The position numbers were made by a program, and so were the translations under genes. This document shows positions 61,718 to 64,000 of a DNA stretch of 64,000 bases, piece by piece (positions within the stretch are counted from its first letter, which is position 1; each line of letters opens with the position of its first letter). A model generated the notes under the pieces. That model was not told the origin of the DNA. It made no database searches and worked only from the letters and a program-made list of their open reading frames with translations. The DNA is from Heliopora coerulea (lineage: Eukaryota; Cnidaria; Anthozoa; Scleralcyonacea; Helioporidae): positions 520,001 through 584,000 of the forward strand of contig JASJOG010000162.1 of assembly GCA_030142905.1 (NCBI GenBank), written 5' to 3'.

Positions 61718-63820
61718 CTTATACATATATATATATACATATATGCATATCCATATCTATATAGGCATATCTATATATCATCTATATAGGCATATCTATA
61801 TATAGATCATCAGGCAACTGTTGCCTGATGATCGCCTGAGCGCGTGAAACTTAGAGTAGCTACAGCAAAAAAATTTTGTCTATCTTAATATGTATATTTA
61901 ACAAATAGAAAATTGCTTGAGTGTCTCTGTTCTGTGATAGAAACATGAATGACGTCATTTCAACTGGAAAAATGCCTAATGTTTCTAACACAGTACAGAG
62001 ACACGAAAGTTATTTTCTATTTGTTTCATAAAATAACCAGGGTTTTCTCGAGTTTTCGTGACGTCATTCATGTCTCTGTACTCTAATACAAAATGAAAAT
62101 GACGTCAACCGTGTCTCTGTACTCTCAGAGAAAACGAGGCTCGTCCAATCAGACCGTGCGTAGAACTCGTGTTATTTTATATATATACATATAAGTTGAT
62201 ATGTATGTATACCGGCCAACGGTCGTCTTCATTGTTGCGATGGATGTTTCGGCGCCAGGTACCAGAGTTTAGACGTCTGCAGCGCAGGCTGCTTATAAAA
62301 GAACTGCTTTCGCCCATTGCTGAGCGCAATAATTCTTAACAAGCTGTCACAACCTTCGTCATTTACCAATAAGAAAACAATAACAAAGACAAAACATTAC
62401 TTACTTGTATTTCAAATTATCAGGGTCTCCCACAGTGTCCAACATCTTAGTGGCATGCTTATCACAGCGGACTAGATGTATCAAAATTGGGGTAAGTTCT
62501 CCTTCCAATGCCAACAAGCCCTAAACGCGAGGCAAGAACCTATTAGAAATTGCTGAATGAAATCTCATTGTTTTCAAAGTCACATTTTAAGCTGTTCTAC
62601 TTATACATGCGAATTTTGCTCTGGCTCTAACTACATTTCGCAAGTTTGAAATTCTATTTGAAATTTCTCATACTGGATAATTCTTCAATCATTTATTATT
62701 CATACTTGACTTTGTTCTTCAATGTGCTATTCATTGACGTTTTACAGTCTTCCATCAATGCATAGTAGGCTTGGATAAATTATGTTCGTAAATTGGCGTA
62801 TCATGCCTGCCGACAATGCTCTTAAAAATTGCGCATTCGGCTCAAAATTATGCTCGGGTGACAAAATTATTTATGTATATATACATATATATGTATACAT
62901 ATATATGTATATATATATATATGAAAATCTGTATATGTGAATATCTGTATATCTGTATATCTGTATATACGTATATATGTGTGTATGTATATCTGTATAT
63001 CTGTAAACAAAATTATGCTCGGGTAACAAAATTCTGCTCGAACTGCGCTCGGTATAATACTAAATAACATTCATTGTGTAGCAAAATTCTAGTGAAAGCT
63101 ATTTTAATATAGCTTACTTTCAACGATATGGGGAAGTTTCTGTTAAGAACTTTCCCAAAAAGGAACATCCAACAAATCTATAACAGTATGTCTAAATAAT
63201 GGAATTACATTTTTGTTATGCCACGGGCTTACTTGATGCGTGCGCCTGATAGCTAAAGCCATGCGAACTGATTTAGATTTGTTCTGAATTATTTTTCTTA
63301 ATTTTCCTTTCAACTGCGCTGAATATCTTTCTGTGTTACCGACTTTTTCCCGTATTCTGCTCAAATTCTGCTCGAAACTATAGTATTCTGGCGGCATAAT
63401 GCTCACTGCCGCAAGCTGTGAATTATGCTCAAAATTATGCCAGCAGAATTTATCCAAGCCTAATGCAAACAACGATCTTAGAGTGCCTTGAATAATTTGT
63501 CTTACGCTGATCAACTGCATTTTCTGGAGTTTCTGGGGTTCCGGTTTCCAAAATTTTCTCGAGGGAACATGCCTCCGAATTCCCTTCCTAGGGGTAGTCA
63601 CCTTCTCCTGGCCGAGCTCCTAACAGACTCATGAACAAGCAGCAACACATGAATTTCTCAATCAACAACTCATACCTTAGCAAAAGATGCCGCGGTCATT
63701 TGCACCCGTCCTTCGTCTGATGCATAAATTTTCAAGTCGTGTCTGTAAGTACTGTGTAATCTCAACAGACCACAACCAGGAAGACTGGCATATTCTCCTC
63801 TTCCTCCGGGATACATACAC
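48117..63820 (-). CDS. PPIP5K: PPIP5K/VIP1, diphosphoinositol pentakisphosphate kinase (3' part, 13 exons)
   Basis: Exons, 5' to 3': 63820-63676, 62520-62405, 60165-60099, 59498-59351, 57169-57105, 56513-56428, 55780-55708, 55309-55182, 54479-54365, 52310-51746, 50480-50289, 49723-49595, 48421-48117 (TAG). All join in phase with AG/GT: 710 residues. They cover the second half of the histidine-acid-phosphatase-like domain: [125 protein letters not shown] long Ser/Pro-rich tail follows, ending with [20 protein letters not shown], a conserved end motif. PPIP5Ks are cytosolic; the kinase half makes 1-IP7/IP8 and the phosphatase-like half removes the phosphate. The kinase domain and RHGDRTP motif lie upstream, outside the window. 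Orthology to PPIP5K1 or 2 cannot be told. Confidence 0.95.
48605..48675. repeat. Copy of the TTTTACTTGTC repeat in the last PPIP5K intron
   Basis: cccttgacaagtaaaatcgt then cttgagttagccagagtt, in the same orientation as the 10735 copy. Confidence 0.55.
49118..49210. repeat. 93-bp MITE, copy 1
   Basis: Bounded by ttaaccctttgcctgt and gacaggcaaagggttaa, so it is itself palindromic at its ends. The interior reads catcacatatgacacacact then ggacgtctgagcgataacat. Confidence 0.75.
49284..49375. repeat. 92-bp MITE, copy 2, inverted relative to copy 1
   Basis: Almost exactly the reverse complement of 49118-49210, with ends ttaaccctttacctgtc and gggacaggcaaagggtta. The 73 bp between the copies are unrelated. 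Confidence 0.75.
49430..49545 (+). repeat. tRNA-derived SINE (family A) in PPIP5K intron
   Basis: GACTCGATAGCTAAGTTGG, then TGCGAGTTCGAATCCCACTC (B-box), then the gttgattttagcagtgtagg body. The companion module tttcagaatcatcttcaggg lies at 49060. Confidence 0.7.
50768..51044. mobile_element. hAT-like MITE, younger copy
   Basis: Ends caggggcgaatttaggcaag and ctggatccgcccctg are inverted repeats. The interior matches 41637-41948 in order, with CG retained here where the older copy has TG or CA. Confidence 0.65.
51135..51641. mobile_element. Non-autonomous hAT-like element with 8-bp target duplication
   Basis: Left end cagtagcgtagccaagg, right end cctggctacgcaactg. Flanks AGTCTTAG (51127-51134) and AGTCTTTG (51642-51649) are a one-mismatch 8-bp duplication, the length made by hAT elements. 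Inside are gtcggtacatccacaacatt-type blocks shared with 14432-15144. No transposase. Confidence 0.75.
52672..52742. repeat. Degenerate telomere-like repeat (CCTAAT/CCCTAA)n
   Basis: Tandem variants of cctaaccctaatcctaac in the PPIP5K intron. The frames through it ([22 protein letters not shown]) are repeat artefacts. Confidence 0.8.
53100..53312. repeat. Foldback related to the 15.3-kb repeat
   Basis: Outer arms gacagaggaaaatttcgagt and attcgaaattttcctctatc, inner arms gggacctgttgtgaaaaa and tttttcacaacaggtcc. The right flank taactgttaatctagtgtaaat is shared with 15330 and 15490. Confidence 0.75.
53525..53690 (-). repeat. Solo 3' end of the Penelope-like family
   Basis: Near-identical to 18500-18660 (ttgaggaagttgatcgtcca, actgttggttgaagtg, gacgtttcgacagccttagc). 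No GIY-YIG coding sequence follows. Confidence 0.75.
54169..54323 (+). other. Exon-like open segment on the strand opposite PPIP5K
   Basis: After the acceptor ttttgttcgtag the + strand reads [20 protein letters not shown] then [23 protein letters not shown] and a stop at 54321; a donor-like ATA|gtgaaa lies at 54300. Arg/Lys-rich, codon-like and free of stops, but I recognise no family and find no partner exon. Could be a nested-gene exon, a pseudogene piece, or chance. Confidence 0.25.
55349..55625. repeat. Degenerate ACGCA/ACACA pentamer array
   Basis: Repeated acgcaacacaacacgatg-type words on the + strand. On the - strand this gives spurious Cys/Val/Leu-rich frames. It lies 22 bp to the right of PPIP5K exon 55309-55182. 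Confidence 0.85.
56680..56890 (+). repeat. Most complete tRNA-derived SINE (family A)
   Basis: tttcagaatcatcctcagaa, then cacatcctctcatggataag, then AATAGCTCAACAGGTAGAGC (A-box), GCGAGTTCAAATCCCGCTCA (B-box) and tgagttgacttcggcagtgt. The same order, inverted, is seen at 9760-10010. Confidence 0.75.
57364..58173. mobile_element. MITE family 'GGCTTGGATAAATT', copy 1, with nested insertion
   Basis: Ends taggcttggataaattctgc and caatttatccaagcgta, flanked by TA. Internal words gagcagaattt, cataattttgagcataat and gcaagcatgatacg recur in copy 2. Interrupted at 57573-57855 by another element. Lies between PPIP5K exons 59351 and 57169, running beyond the right side of the latter. Confidence 0.75.
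57573..57855. mobile_element. 283-bp foldback transposon with telomere-like arms and 9-bp target duplication
   Basis: Ends ggttggcactagaacgtacc and gggtacgttcttgtgccgacc (21 bp; last base at 57855) are inverted repeats that continue inward through aaacctggt/accaggttt, ctgggactgg and gatatcctatccc to the loop near 57715. The inner arms are (CCCTAAT)n-like and (ATTAGGG)n-like. TTCGCATGG flanks it on both sides (57564-57572, 57856-57864). The homologous copy at 63259-63267 has this word only once: an empty site. Confidence 0.88.
58845..59312. repeat. 103-bp tandem repeat dense in TTTCACATGTGAAA-type palindromes
   Basis: ggtgtacggaatatatat occurs at 59001, 59104 and 59207, giving a 103-bp period. 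Each unit carries three near-palindromes: tttcacatgtgaaat, tttcacaggtgaaat and tttcacatatgaaat. Further single palindromes flank the array on both sides. It ends 39 bp short of PPIP5K exon 59498-59351. Confidence 0.9.
59608..59692 (-). repeat. Possible tRNA-derived SINE head
   Basis: On the - strand: tctacgggtttgatcctcgc in the B-box position and a ggccgtcaga stem-like stretch. Weak A-box. Confidence 0.35.
59862..60010 (+). repeat. Solo 3' end of the Penelope-like family (diverged)
   Basis: agtgaagatgaccgccgcca, aggctgttgaaacgtcagtc and ctgattctcccgagttcaaa match the sequence at 18500-18660 in inverse orientation. Confidence 0.65.
60838..60920. repeat. (TATATG)n microsatellite
   Basis: Variants of tatatgtatatg in tandem, continuing loosely to 60950. 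Confidence 0.9.
60965..61495. repeat. Foldback family also seen at 19.1-19.5 kb
   Basis: cgagtgttttaggtccgata then aagcacgta and cctcgtgttttatatccgat-type words occur in both orientations. aaaatacaaaagaaagtcat (61090) is mirrored by attttcttttgtactttcct (61455). Confidence 0.6.
61667..61800. repeat. TA-rich microsatellite
   Basis: (TA)n followed by catata / ctatata variants, ending in two copies of catatctatata. Confidence 0.9.
61900..62026. repeat. Foldback with 'gtctctgt' arms
   Basis: Left arm aacaaatagaaaattgcttg then agtgtctctgttctgtg mirrors right arm cagtacagagacacgaaag then ttattttctatttgttt. Two more gtctctgtactct words lie at 62075-62135. Confidence 0.7.
62768..63460. mobile_element. 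MITE family 'GGCTTGGATAAATT', copy 2 (inverse orientation)
   Basis: Flanked by TA (62766-62767, 63461-63462), ends ggcttggataaatt and aatttatccaagcc. The inner order is the reverse complement of copy 1, including the uninterrupted gctaaagccatgcgaactga at 63252. A (TATA/TG)n microsatellite has expanded inside it at 62875-63005. Confidence 0.8.
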
Positions 63821-64000
63821 CTGAAATTTCAAAAGCTCATTTCCAGCAGGCTCTTCAAGGATAGAGTAGTCAAGAATAACTGTGAATAACAACAACAATA
63901 ACCAGGTTTGGGGGCAAAGGAAGTGAGGGTCGCAACTTCCTAGATCTGGAGTCGGAGAGCAAAGATATCTTTTACCGTCCACTAAATTTAGACGTTGAGA

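Noticed and set aside
62816..63070. Tyr/Ile-rich ORFs on both strands
   Set aside because: Microsatellite expansion inside the MITE at 62768-63460.
63143..63601. 152-codon - strand ORF
   Set aside because: Runs through the MITE end and adjacent repeat; it has no PPIP5K phase or splice support.

Overview
The window is animal nuclear DNA, most likely from a cnidarian and probably a scleractinian coral. It is AT-rich, the two host genes have many short exons with GT/AG introns, and it is dense in transposon families common in coral genomes (Penelope-like elements with GIY-YIG domains, Tc1 and pogo/Tigger elements, hAT-like and foldback MITEs, tRNA-derived SINEs, 5'-truncated LINEs). The species cannot be read from the sequence.

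Two conserved genes frame the window and converge. On the left, + strand, are the last 13 exons I could join of TAF2 (TFIID subunit 2; 743-16122, 394 residues plus stop). On the right, - strand, are the last 13 exons of a PPIP5K/VIP1 inositol-pyrophosphate kinase-phosphatase (63820 down to 48117, 710 residues plus stop). Every junction in both chains was checked for splice sites and reading phase. Both genes continue upstream beyond the window.

About 32 kb of mostly mobile or decayed sequence lies between them. In order: an MFSD6-like transporter pseudogene and a more decayed copy of the same segment (17.7 and 19.5 kb); a Penelope-like 3' fragment (18.5-19.1 kb); a 6.7 kb Tc1-like element with matching terminal repeats at 19893 and 26620; a possible isolated first exon at 28.8 kb; two strongly CpG-depleted non-coding blocks (about 29.1-35.1 and 37.9-43.6 kb) around a 142-bp tandem repeat; a short pogo/Tigger derivative (43.8-44.6 kb); and a truncated LINE (46.5-47.5 kb).

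The large Tc1-like element is the most unusual object. It holds an intact DD34E transposase. Divergently from it runs a three-exon gene with a coiled-coil N-terminal part and a Cys/Trp-rich C-terminal part, carrying one apparent frameshift. It also holds another ORF with a splice donor and a nested truncated LINE. The introns of the two host genes carry foldback elements. One is a 283-bp element with telomere-like repeats, a perfect 9-bp target duplication and an intact empty site in a sister repeat 5.7 kb away. Another notable tract is an array of TTTCACATGTGAAA-type palindromes.
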